NCBI GenBank assembly: GCA_947626365.1 | Contig: CANQRW010000006.1 | Location: forward strand, 1-64,000 | Direction of reading: 5' to 3' | Origin: an uncultured Lachnospiraceae bacterium | Lineage (GTDB): Bacteria; Bacillota; Clostridia; Lachnospirales; Lachnospiraceae | DNA: 64,000 bases | Program-made: the position numbers and the translations under genes | Shown: positions 29,863-39,888 of the stretch, piece by piece | Numbering within the stretch: the first letter of the stretch is position 1 | Layout of the letters: every line of letters starts with the position of its first letter | Notes under the pieces: generated by a model | Told to the model about the DNA's origin: nothing | Databases searched by the model: none | What the model saw: only the letters and a program-made list of their open reading frames with translations

Positions 29863-32800
29863 CTACATGAATACGAACGGCTCGTCATCAACGTCCTTCT
29901 CCTTCACCTTTTCGGGAAGGACTGCGTTCATAGCGGTTTGAATCGGTTCCGTAGTCGGATATCCGCCGGCATCTTCGGCATCTTCATTAGGCGTCTCTGG
30001 TTTAAAGGGTGTCTCCACAAAATGTCCATACTCTCCACTGCCTTCTGTCGTATTCGTGACCTCTGCCGTGTGATGGAAGTAATCCTCATGGTGCGGTACG
30101 TTGACCACCTTCACTTCCTTAAAGTCGCCGGGCTTGATGGTAACCGTATAATTATCTGCTGGTTCAGGTATCAACGATTTCTCGCTATCGGAGATTGTTT
30201 CTTTCGTTTCCGGATTAACATCATATAAATATTCTCCGGTCATTTCATACTCCATCGGCACAATCTCTTTGATCCGAAATGTTCTCTGGCCCGCCGTGAA
30301 ACCATCGTGCCCCGAGAAATCTTTGATTTCGAACACTCCGCTCGTATTTCCCGTATTTCCGCCCAACAAAGCTACTGTGGCAATCTCGTCACCTGTCTCA
30401 TTGCAGATCAGCTTAATCAGGAACTTTCTGTCTGTGGGCTCATTTTCAAGATTATCCTGATTCCGTACTTCCTTCTTTAACCTCAGTTTGGCATTCTTCA
30501 GCAAGCCCAGATCCAAATTTGTATAAGCCTTCAAAGGCACACCCATTGCAGCGGCAGATTTATATTCTACCGCTGGTGAACCCTCACCGCCCGCGGCAAT
30601 CATGTACGCATATCCATCGTCAGCACCGGACAATTCAAATTTTACACCATCGCTTGTTAAATCACCGTCTCCTCCGCCGGCACGATAAACTGTCTCTCCG
30701 ATAAATTCATCCAACGGTTTAGCTCCTGACGGATTTCTAAATGCAACTACATAATTTCCTTCAGCTATTTTACTGAAAGAATATCTTCCGTTGTCATCAG
30801 TTTTAACCGTTGGCAACTCTTCGCCAGTCACATCTTCTTTATACTCGTCATATGTACCATCCGGCTGCTGCTGAAGCAATACAACCTCTACTCCTTCTAC
30901 CGGTTCTTCTCCACCATCTCTCGTACCATCCCAGTTCAGATCATGCCATACGACGCCGGATAATTCGCGGGCAACAACTCTGGTCTGAACCGTATTTGTA
31001 AGAAGCGCCGAATCCTGTGTACTGGTCTTATACCAGGAATGAGCATCGTTGCTATACAAATCCGCGGGAGCATTTTCATGTGGAGCAATCGTTATTTTAA
31101 GTACTAATTCCTGATGTGCCGGCAAATACGTCACATACAAGCCAATTGCTGCTGTCTCCACTTTAAAATTATCTAGTGCCTGGCCCTTTCCTCCGTCAGT
31201 TGTAAAACATTCTTTTGTAAAGACAGTATTAAAATTATCCCAATTCTCCATTGTTTCGGCTACGTTCTTAGATGTATTTGTCTCACCAACTGAAGAATTA
31301 TAGAAAGGCTTCGCATCCGTATAATAAACCGTTGCTTCTGACTTCAAACCTTCTTGCTGACCCAAATCAACCGATATCGCTGTCACGTCATAAGTACCGT
31401 TAAATTTGCTGTCCCTTTCATCATCGTTATATGGTAAAATGTCATACAAATAAATATCTTTCACTGGAACATCTGTTTTGCTGTTATTGGCGTATACAAT
31501 CGTATAAGTAATCGGGTCATCCAAATCTGTAACCTCTACATCAACCTCCTTATAAATTCCTGTACCTATCATCTTTGACACGGTTATATGACAAATGCTG
31601 GTGTTCTTTCCAAGATGATCTCTGTCATAACCCATCTTACTTGTGCTTCCGGTAATACAGGCAATTGCGTTAAGTATGGCGGCGTCTTCTGTCTTAAATG
31701 AAATCATGGCCTTAAATGTAATATCTTTCAATGTTTTATCTAATACTACACCATCCAAATGGAATCTCAGCCGGCCATCCTCTGTTATTTCATACCACAT
31801 CTTGTAGGTTCCCGCCTCATATTCAATCTTTGCCGGATCACTGTTGCCCATTGGTATTACCTTACCATCACACAGGTATGGCGACGTGAATTTTAGTTCT
31901 GGATCCAATTCAACATCTATGACTAAATCTGTCGTCAGCTCACCTTGCGGTGTATGGCCTCCTTCTAATGGAGATTTCGTCTGTGCCGTAATGGAACTCA
32001 GCGTGTATTCGACGGTCTGTTCCCCCTTATCAAGATCATATGTTGTCTTATCTGCTCCAATCTTTACCGTAGTGGTATAATCCAATACCATCAGGCTCAT
32101 TCCATAGAGAACAAAACCCAAACCCTCTTTAACAAGTTTTCCATCCTCATATACAGGCTTTCTAAATTGCCATTTGTCAACATCTGCTGCCGCAAGATAA
32201 CTTAAATACCAGTACCCATCTTCGGGATTTCCTATAATATAACCGTCAGGATTGCTCCCCTCATTGCTGCGACGTCCTTGACAATCCTTCCAGGTCCAGG
32301 TGTCCATCGCGTCATATTCTGGATTCTTACCCCAACATCTCACACTATTGACGGTACAATACGTATATCCCTTCTCAATTTCCGCTGAATCTTTAATCTT
32401 AACTTCAGCTGGAAAACCAAATGTAAAACTCTTTCCTGTTGTTATTTTCTGGTGTCTCACCTCCAAAAGAACCGCAACACATGTAAAATGATCTTCCTCC
32501 AGCGCCGTCAGACTTTCATAGTATATCAAATCTTTCTCTTCGGCTGAATTCATACGTTGCATAAGATCAGGATCTTCGTTAATATCCCATCCGTTCGGGT
32601 ATTCCGGGTCTGCCGCAAACAGAATGGTTGTTGTGGCGTCATTTAATGTGGTATACTTTACAGCCCCTTCCTCAAATTTACCTTGATCATTTACTTTTGG
32701 GCGAAACGCATGGCTGTCAAATTTCTGCAATATATTAATGCTTTCCAAGTAATTATCTGATGGATACAGATATACGCCTCCCCAGATTCGAACATCGTCT

Positions 32801-35800
32801 CCGGCAAAAGTAACCGCATCATTGTTGGGCCCGCCCCAGAACTGTGACCCGAGAAACTGGTCAGCCATACTGTTGCCTTCCGGTTTCGTAAAAGAGTTAT
32901 ATTTTGTAATTGTACCCGGCAGATAGAGGGACTGCTCTCCCATAAATTCATCATCTGCCTTGTACATGTCAATGGGCTTAGGTTCCTTTGGAGGCTGAGG
33001 CTCCGGCTCCTTTTCAATCTCCGTACTACCATCCACTGCAAGATCTGTTACTCTAACCGTCAACGTCGGCGTACTTGTTTCTCCCCGGTCCTGAGGCTCC
33101 GGGTACTGCATAATCGTCTCTATATATCCCGCTGAGAAATTGCCCACATAGGAGGACCAAGCCGCATCGTCGGTACTTCCTCCATCTGTCCAAATCTTTG
33201 GATATGTATAATTCGTGAGATCGAAATCATAATCGCTGACAGTAACATTAAACGTAGCATCCTGGCCCGTTAACTTTGTAACTTCTATCTGTTTCTGCTC
33301 TTCAGAAATATTCCACCTGCCGCTCTTATAATTCGATACCCTTTCGGCATAACCCTGTCCTCGGTCTGATGCCGGTCCCAAATTAGCCGTTCTTGTATGC
33401 GCGTCGCCTCTGAAAAGCATATTCCTGCCCCAATTACCTATATCACTGTTATTATTCGGTTTATAATCCCACAGAACAGGCGTATAACCCGTGTTTTCTT
33501 TCTCTGCCGTTGGACCGCCTGTAGGCATCGGGAATTTTCCGCCTTCAACACTTCCATTCGTTGCTATCAAGTTTAACTTGAATGTGATATCTCCCTTAGG
33601 AAGTTCAATCCCCATCAGCCCCTTATTCGGATCATTATTATAAAGCTGAATATTCACCGCATAGCCAGAGATTCTTCCAAAAACATAATCATTTCTATTT
33701 TCTCCTTGAGGCAGCAAATCATAATGTTTGCCGGTATTAAGATTAAAATATCCCTGATCTTTAATGTAACTATCATTTTTTACACTAATATTATAACGGG
33801 CCGCCGCTGTGATAGTTACCGTATCATCTTCATTGGCCGTATACACGTTACCGCCATTTGGCTTATCACTCCTGTCCTTATTCTCTGGATTTTCCTGTAA
33901 CCATACTGTTATCTTCGGCTGCAACGAATCGCCATTGTTCGCAGCCTGAACCTTTACACTGACAATCAAGGTCTGGGTTCCGGGAATTAACGGACTTGTA
34001 CGGTTTACATAGTAAGAAGCCGTAAGTACCTGTTTCTTAACATTTGTACGATAAGCTGATTCCTCGCCACTTCCCTTGGCTGTACGATTTACGTCAAAGA
34101 TACCCTTCTCGGACTCTGGTGTAGTCCCATCGTAATATGTAGTTTTCTCGGCGTCTTCTACCGCTATCTCCTTGTCGCCTTCACCGTAATATGTTATCGT
34201 ATATTCATCAAGCCACGACATCTGGGACAGATCAAACTTTGCTTCGGAAACATCTTTATCCAACTCCGCTTTCAGTACGAGCGTACCTTCATTATACGTC
34301 TCATCATCGCGTAATGCTGCTGTTGATATATCCAGATTGTATCTTACAGTATCAAAGGTTCTCACTTTATTGTTATGATCATTTGCATCATTACCAGGAC
34401 TATTATCCGCATCAAAATTCCCCAGGCCGTCCTGAATCGTTGCCGTTATACTCTGAACATAGCCGCGAGGCACTTCTAATCCGATCGGCGCTGCTCCAGG
34501 TACGAAGACAGAAAAATGATTTGTTATCATAACCACATTGCCATCTTCATTCGTTTCCGTAGGCATTTTCTCAATCTGTCCTATCTCTTCATCCCAATGC
34601 CAAATAGAAGTTGACTCTGTTTTATCTTCTGTATCTGCCTCTTCAACCGCGATTGTGCTTATGCCTGCCTCTTCCTTGCTGTCAGTTTCATGAAGAAACT
34701 TGTATTCAAATGTTACGGATACCTCATCATTAAGTTCGTCAATTTTACCATCCGCCATAATTTTGATATCCACAGCTTTTTCGCTGTTTACAGAAATATT
34801 CTGCTCTTTTGCGGCAGCCAGGATATTCTCTTTAACCTCTTCCGGCACTTCGCTGATCACCAGGCTCAGCATCTCGGCCTCCGGGAATGCCTCCACTGGA
34901 CCGGCTACTTTGATATAGCCGCCGTCAAAGGACTTGCTCTTCAGCGTCAGCTGACCGTCCCCGGTTACATAGAAGTGGAAGCCCTGCATGGCTGTATGGG
35001 TCTTGCCGTCCATCTCCACGCTGGATTTGACCACGCCGAAGTAGAGGCCCGGCTCGGTACCGTCGGCCACGCGGAAATCAATGGCGCTTACGATCGTGGA
35101 TTCGTCGCTTCTGTCCTGGTCATAGAAGGCCGTCACGCCCTTCAGCTCCGCGCCGTAGGTCACAACTTCGTAAGAGATATTTTTCGCCTGCTTGATATAT
35201 TGATCTTCTTCGGTATCGTACTCGATGGGATCTTTCTTCTCCCTTTCTTCCGGCTGTTCTCCTGCCTCTGCGTCAACCGTTACGGTACCTGCATCAACTA
35301 CCTGGCTGTCTATCGTCACTTTATCTGCTGCCTTGGGCTCCGGATTCACAGGATTCTCTGTCCCAGACTCTTCTGCCTTGGGCTCATTCTCCTCAGAAAC
35401 CTTCGGCTCTTCCGACTTGGCTTCTTTTCCTTTGGATTCTTCTTTGGGCTCTTCCTCAGGCTGTACGGCTCCATCTGCCGTTACGGTCCCCCCATCAAGA
35501 ATCGAACCGTTGACCACTACACTGCTGGTATCAGTTTCTTTCTTCTTTTCATTCTTATCTGCAGATTCCGGCACCGTGCTGATCATTTCCGCATTGTCAA
35601 TGAACCTTACATATTCTGCATAGAAGGCTCTGGGCGCATCGCTGGCCATGGCCACAACCGCGCCGTCGGATGCCGTATCACTCTCCAGGCTGCCGGAAGA
35701 AGAATCATCTCCGGACGTACTGTTATCTGCTGATACGCTGTCTCCGGATGTACTGTTTTCTGTCGATGTGCCGTCGGATGTGTCGGATACAGACGTGCTG

Positions 35801-37407
35801 TTATCCGCAGATGTATTGTCTGCCGGCGCATTCTCTTCCGTCGATGTGCCGCCTGCGGAAGCATTGTCTCCTTCCTGCGTGCCGTCTGCGGAAGCATTAT
35901 CTCCCTCCTGCGTGCCGCCTACGGAAGCGCCGTCCTGTGTCTGCCCATCGTTTGCTGTTGTATTATTATCCGCTGCTTCTCCGTCTGCGGAATCCGCGCC
36001 GTCTGCACCGGTACTTTCCTGCGAATCTTTATTTCCTTCTGTTACTGTTGTATCGGAACCTGTGACTGATTCTGCAGGCTGACCGTTATTATCACCGGAA
36101 ACTGCTGGCTCCGCTGCTTCTGTAGCCGGAACTGTATTCTTCTCGTCCTCTTTGGAATCTGCTTCCGTATCCGGAGCAACTGCGCCATCGTCATTCTTAA
36201 CATCGCCGGAAGGCGCTTCGGTTTCTTCTTTAGCTGCGTTGCCCTGCTTTTCAGGCACAGACGTTCCCTCTTTGCCGCCGGCTCCGCCGGATGCACCGCC
36301 GCCTGCTTCTGCCGCCTTATCCTTCTCCGGCTTCTCCGCAGTCTCCTTATCCGCCTTGGGGGCTGCAGTTTCTTTACCTTCTTCGGACTCCGCTTCATGA
36401 ATCTGGGTGGTCACATAAATCGTATTGGTCTCATTGGTCATCAGCTTGTTGGTGTTGTCATAGAACTCCACCGGCAGCATGGAAACTGCGCCTACCGTAA
36501 ACTGGTATGCGGTCTCCGCTGTCTTCTCTTCATCCTCCCCGTTCCTGGCAGTGAACCGGAATTTCACGGATGTGTTCTTAATCTTCTCAATATCATCGAT
36601 AACCGCGCAGAACGTGGCCTGGTAAATCTCGCCGGATTCCAATGTGATATCCGCAATCTTCTGGAGATCAGATTCCTCATCGTCGATCTCGTCCGCATCA
36701 TCGATTTCATCCGCATCGGCCATAGGAACCCCTTCTTCCCCAATCTCTATGGGCTCTCCGGTCTTCTCCTCTTCTTCGGGAGTCTCTGTGGATTCTGCCG
36801 GCTCTTCGGCTTCAGTTTCCTTGCTCTCCGAGGTTTCTGCAGACTCTTCTGCCTCGGTTTCCTTGTTTTCTGAAGCTTTCACGGATTCTTCGGTCTCCGT
36901 TTCCTTGCTCTCCAGGGTTTCCGCAGACTCTTCCGCCTCGATGGCCTCTCCGGCCTCAGGCTTCTCTTCACCGGAGGTCTCATCGGAGTTCTCTGCAGCT
37001 TCCGCCGTCTGAACAGTCTCCTGCGTCAGGCCATCGAGTTCCTCCGTCTCTCCCGTCTCAATCGTTCCGTTCTCCGTTGACAGCACAAAATATCCGTCCA
37101 GCAGAAGATCATTCTTCTCCCAGGACAGCTCGCCGCCTGTCAGACTCTGACCGGAATTATTCCGGATGTACACATTCAGATTGACATCCTCGCCCGGATA
37201 GAATCCCTGCTCTGCAGCCTCGACCATGATTTCAATATCCTGCTGGTCTTCCTGGGTATAGCGAATCTTCTGCTCGCCGTCCCATTTCTTAACTGCCGCA
37301 TAAGTGGTGATTGACCCAAGAGAGTTCATCACTGATGTTGCCGCAAGCAGGCCTGCCAGAGCTCCGCTTGTGATTCTTCTCGCCAGTTTCCTTGTTCTCT
37401 CCCTCAT
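29863..37407 (-). CDS. Giant (2514 aa) secreted surface/matrix protein with SdrD_B-like and pilin-like C-terminal domains
   Basis: Sec signal peptide RRITSGALAGLLAATSVMNSLGSITTYAAV; SdrD_B-like LSGVVWHDLNWDGTRDGGEEPVEGVEVVLLQQ; low-complexity Glu/Ser/Thr/Asp region; RBS GGAAGGAG before ATG. Confidence 0.8.
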   Translation of the reverse strand: MRERTRKLARRITSGALAGLLAATSVMNSLGSITTYAAVKKWDGEQKIRYTQEDQQDIEIMVEAAEQGFYPGEDVNLNVYIRNNSGQSLTGGELSWEKNDLLLDGYFVLSTENGTIETGETEELDGLTQETVQTAEAAENSDETSGEEKPEAGEAIEAEESAETLESKETETEESVKASENKETEAEESAETSESKETEAEEPAESTETPEEEEKTGEPIEIGEEGVPMADADEIDDADEIDDEESDLQKIADITLESGEIYQATFCAVIDDIEKIKNTSVKFRFTARNGEDEEKTAETAYQFTVGAVSMLPVEFYDNTNKLMTNETNTIYVTTQIHEAESEEGKETAAPKADKETAEKPEKDKAAEAGGGASGGAGGKEGTSVPEKQGNAAKEETEAPSGDVKNDDGAVAPDTEADSKEDEKNTVPATEAAEPAVSGDNNGQPAESVTGSDTTVTEGNKDSQESTGADGADSADGEAADNNTTANDGQTQDGASVGGTQEGDNASADGTQEGDNASAGGTSTEENAPADNTSADNSTSVSDTSDGTSTENSTSGDSVSADNSTSGDDSSSGSLESDTASDGAVVAMASDAPRAFYAEYVRFIDNAEMISTVPESADKNEKKKETDTSSVVVNGSILDGGTVTADGAVQPEEEPKEESKGKEAKSEEPKVSEENEPKAEESGTENPVNPEPKAADKVTIDSQVVDAGTVTVDAEAGEQPEEREKKDPIEYDTEEDQYIKQAKNISYEVVTYGAELKGVTAFYDQDRSDESTIVSAIDFRVADGTEPGLYFGVVKSSVEMDGKTHTAMQGFHFYVTGDGQLTLKSKSFDGGYIKVAGPVEAFPEAEMLSLVISEVPEEVKENILAAAKEQNISVNSEKAVDIKIMADGKIDELNDEVSVTFEYKFLHETDSKEEAGISTIAVEEADTEDKTESTSIWHWDEEIGQIEKMPTETNEDGNVVMITNHFSVFVPGAAPIGLEVPRGYVQSITATIQDGLGNFDADNSPGNDANDHNNKVRTFDTVRYNLDISTAALRDDETYNEGTLVLKAELDKDVSEAKFDLSQMSWLDEYTITYYGEGDKEIAVEDAEKTTYYDGTTPESEKGIFDVNRTAKGSGEESAYRTNVKKQVLTASYYVNRTSPLIPGTQTLIVSVKVQAANNGDSLQPKITVWLQENPENKDRSDKPNGGNVYTANEDDTVTITAAARYNISVKNDSYIKDQGYFNLNTGKHYDLLPQGENRNDYVFGRISGYAVNIQLYNNDPNKGLMGIELPKGDITFKLNLIATNGSVEGGKFPMPTGGPTAEKENTGYTPVLWDYKPNNNSDIGNWGRNMLFRGDAHTRTANLGPASDRGQGYAERVSNYKSGRWNISEEQKQIEVTKLTGQDATFNVTVSDYDFDLTNYTYPKIWTDGGSTDDAAWSSYVGNFSAGYIETIMQYPEPQDRGETSTPTLTVRVTDLAVDGSTEIEKEPEPQPPKEPKPIDMYKADDEFMGEQSLYLPGTITKYNSFTKPEGNSMADQFLGSQFWGGPNNDAVTFAGDDVRIWGGVYLYPSDNYLESINILQKFDSHAFRPKVNDQGKFEEGAVKYTTLNDATTTILFAADPEYPNGWDINEDPDLMQRMNSAEEKDLIYYESLTALEEDHFTCVAVLLEVRHQKITTGKSFTFGFPAEVKIKDSAEIEKGYTYCTVNSVRCWGKNPEYDAMDTWTWKDCQGRRSNEGSNPDGYIIGNPEDGYWYLSYLAAADVDKWQFRKPVYEDGKLVKEGLGFVLYGMSLMVLDYTTTVKIGADKTTYDLDKGEQTVEYTLSSITAQTKSPLEGGHTPQGELTTDLVIDVELDPELKFTSPYLCDGKVIPMGNSDPAKIEYEAGTYKMWYEITEDGRLRFHLDGVVLDKTLKDITFKAMISFKTEDAAILNAIACITGSTSKMGYDRDHLGKNTSICHITVSKMIGTGIYKEVDVEVTDLDDPITYTIVYANNSKTDVPVKDIYLYDILPYNDDERDSKFNGTYDVTAISVDLGQQEGLKSEATVYYTDAKPFYNSSVGETNTSKNVAETMENWDNFNTVFTKECFTTDGGKGQALDNFKVETAAIGLYVTYLPAHQELVLKITIAPHENAPADLYSNDAHSWYKTSTQDSALLTNTVQTRVVARELSGVVWHDLNWDGTRDGGEEPVEGVEVVLLQQQPDGTYDEYKEDVTGEELPTVKTDDNGRYSFSKIAEGNYVVAFRNPSGAKPLDEFIGETVYRAGGGDGDLTSDGVKFELSGADDGYAYMIAAGGEGSPAVEYKSAAAMGVPLKAYTNLDLGLLKNAKLRLKKEVRNQDNLENEPTDRKFLIKLICNETGDEIATVALLGGNTGNTSGVFEIKDFSGHDGFTAGQRTFRIKEIVPMEYEMTGEYLYDVNPETKETISDSEKSLIPEPADNYTVTIKPGDFKEVKVVNVPHHEDYFHHTAEVTNTTEGSGEYGHFVETPFKPETPNEDAEDAGGYPTTEPIQTAMNAVLPEKVKEKDVDDEPFVFM

Positions 37408-37482
37408 GACTTATTCTCCTTCCCTCACTGCTTCCTTTCAATCCTCTATGTTAAGCTGCTATGGAGCATTTTTCAGGGTATT

Positions 37483-37545
37483 AAAAAAGGATACCCCTTT
37501 TGTTGTACTCATTATAGCAAAGGGGGTATCCTGCAAGGTGTCTCG
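37483..37545 (-). repeat. Family B 57-bp hairpin/T-tract element, copy 2, in the leader of the giant-protein operon
   Basis: Minus strand GGATACCCCCTTTGCTATAATGAGTACAACAAAAGGGGTATCCTTTTTT. Confidence 0.8.
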
Positions 37546-37864
37546 CGACATATCGCGTTATATTATTTTGGAAAAAATTAGCCGAATTTAGCCGGAATCA
37601 TCCGCCCTTCGCGGAAGCCGACGGCCGGCGGAACCGGCAGATGCATAATTATAAAACTTTTATAAACTCATCCTTCCGAGTTGACATTTGGCGGCGCCTG
37701 CCCTATACTCAAACCATATTCCCCTGCGGGACTTCTTTCCTGCAGGATTCTGACAGTTCTTTTTCCCGGGCGGCCTTCGCTGCACATTCACGCAAGGAAA
37801 GAAACTGCTGCATCTATTATTTTTTGCTGTGCGACAGCAAACACGTGTAACGGAGGTATTATGT

Positions 37865-38905
37865 ATGAACGAATTTTCTGACAAAGAATCTGAGCCGTAT
37901 TCCTCAGAGCAGTATCCCGACCTTTATGACCGGATCTGCAAACGCTGCATCTCATTTTCCCAGAAAGGCACGATCCTTCTCATCAACGGCCTCTACGGCC
38001 GGGACTATCCCCTGGACAGCACGGTGGAGTACAACTGGACCGAACATGAGGACGATGATCTGAGAAGAACCCTGGCGGATTCCATTATCACCATCAATCA
38101 CAGAGACAGTTATCACATCGAATTTCAGATGTATCCGGACACGAGGATCGTGATGCGGGTCTTTGAATACAGCTTTCACCACGCCCAGAAGCATCAGTCT
38201 GATGTGGAAGTCCTGCAGTTCCCGGAACCGATGGTTCTGTATCTCTTTGAGGACGGCAGCGCAAGCGACCAGCTGCATATGACCATTGATTTCGGCTCCC
38301 AGGGGACCTTTGATTACCGGGTGCCTGCTTTCCGCTACCTGCGGATGAGTCGGGAAGAACTGGAGCGCCGAAAGCTGATCGTCCTCATTCCTTTTCAGCT
38401 GCTGCGCCTTCGCAGGGCAATCGCGAAAGAACGCTCTCCGGAAAATCTGAAGGCATTGAAAGTCCTGGTCAGCAATGATATAATAGGTGTTATCAACGAC
38501 AACATTGCCGCAGGAAATCTGCTGCCTTCGGAAGGACAGGTTCTGAAGCAGATGACCCTGTGGCTGTACCGGCGTATCTATGAGGGATACGCCGAGATGG
38601 AGAAGGAGGGAATTAACACCATGGTAGAAGACGCGCTGATCCTTGATGTCGATATCATAATCGCTGAGGAGCGGAAGAAAGCTATGGCCATGGCAATGGA
38701 AGTTGCCGAGAAGAAAGTGGAGAAAGAGATACAGAAGCGGGAAACTCTGCTCGCCGAGAACGCTGCCGCTATCTCTGAGAAGAACGCCGCCCTGAAGAAT
38801 ATGGCTGCCAAACTGCGTTCCATGGGACTTTCAGAGGCTGAGATACTGGAGGCTTCCGGAATGACCGCGGAACAGCTCCGCAATCTGGAGCAGACTGTCG
38901 TCTGA
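37865..38905 (+). CDS. PD-(D/E)XK / Rpn-like nuclease-family protein
   Basis: LADSIITINHRDSYHIEFQMYPDTRIVMRVFEYSF; C-terminal coiled coil; start ATG 37865 behind GGAGG. Confidence 0.65.
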   Translation: MNEFSDKESEPYSSEQYPDLYDRICKRCISFSQKGTILLINGLYGRDYPLDSTVEYNWTEHEDDDLRRTLADSIITINHRDSYHIEFQMYPDTRIVMRVFEYSFHHAQKHQSDVEVLQFPEPMVLYLFEDGSASDQLHMTIDFGSQGTFDYRVPAFRYLRMSREELERRKLIVLIPFQLLRLRRAIAKERSPENLKALKVLVSNDIIGVINDNIAAGNLLPSEGQVLKQMTLWLYRRIYEGYAEMEKEGINTMVEDALILDVDIIIAEERKKAMAMAMEVAEKKVEKEIQKRETLLAENAAAISEKNAALKNMAAKLRSMGLSEAEILEASGMTAEQLRNLEQTVV

Positions 38906-38911
38906 ACCAGG

Positions 38912-38957
38912 TAAGGTGCTGTGGAAAACAGAGTTTTCAGCTCCGTTTTCCACAACA
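38912..38957. terminator. Long hairpin terminator
   Basis: GGTGCTGTGGAAAAC...GTTTTCCACAACACC between converging genes. Confidence 0.65.
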
Positions 38958-39003
38958 CCCTACTTTTATACTATCATCCGTCTATGCCGTATGTTAAATA
39001 TCT

Positions 39004-39888
39004 CTATGTCTCCGGCACGCCGTTGATGGCGGTCTCCAGTTCCTGGGTCATGGCGGCATGGTACCACAGTTCTCCGCCGCCGGAGGACATTTTCTTATAG
39101 CGGGCTTCGATGCGCTCAAAGACAATGCCGCAGGATTCCTTCTCAATATCCGTCAGCAGGAGGATAAAATGCCGGTTGCCGTAGCGGGTGTAGGTATCGC
39201 CCTTCCGCAGGGAATGGCCGATAGCGTCCTTCAGAATATCCATCTGCTCCTGAATGCCTTTCTTGCCGTACTTCGTCAGGGTCAGGAACAAAAGCATGGC
39301 CCTGGGATCGTGGCGGGTACGGTTGCGAACCAGCACGCGGCAGTAGTCCACAAAACTGGGGTAGGTGCAATAGTAAGCGCCGTCCGCCTCATCCTTCTCA
39401 AAAATCGATTTAATGATATTGCCTTCCCGGCCCATAAAAATCTTATCCATAGTCTTCCAGCTGCTGAGACTTCTCAGCTCTTTCCGATGGTGGATGTCCT
39501 TCAGATCCAGCTCCTCAAAACATCTCTGCATCTCCTCCACCGGCGGATTGCCCATGTCCCTGGCGTACATTTCCATGGTCCGGTTGTAGATGTCCAGCGC
39601 CTCTTCGTAGCGGTACATCTCCAGATAGCACCGGATCTGCTGAACCTGCCAGTTCTCATAGGGATAAATAGCGGCCGCGCGGGCATAGAGCCCCAGCTGC
39701 TTCATGTAATCGTTCCGCAGCTGGTATTCCTTCTCCAGTTCCCGTATGGTCTCAATGTACAGTTCCTTATAATAATTGCTCTGCTCGAAGATCCACTGAC
39801 AGGAAATATTCATAGGCAGCAATTCTCCGGTATAGAGCAGGTTTGCTTCTTCGTAGAGGGAAACCCGTTCTACCCCCCCGAAATACAA
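39004..39888 (-). pseudogene. C-terminal (BTAD) part of a split transcriptional activator
   Basis: TPR/BTAD-like helical sequence; frame joins to 39870..40259 if one G is added to the G7 tract at 39873-39879. Confidence 0.65.

Noticed and set aside
21834-37545. Family B hairpins as an invertible promoter
   Set aside because: The loop between the arms is only about 11 nt and no adjacent invertase was seen; a promoter-inversion mechanism is not supported
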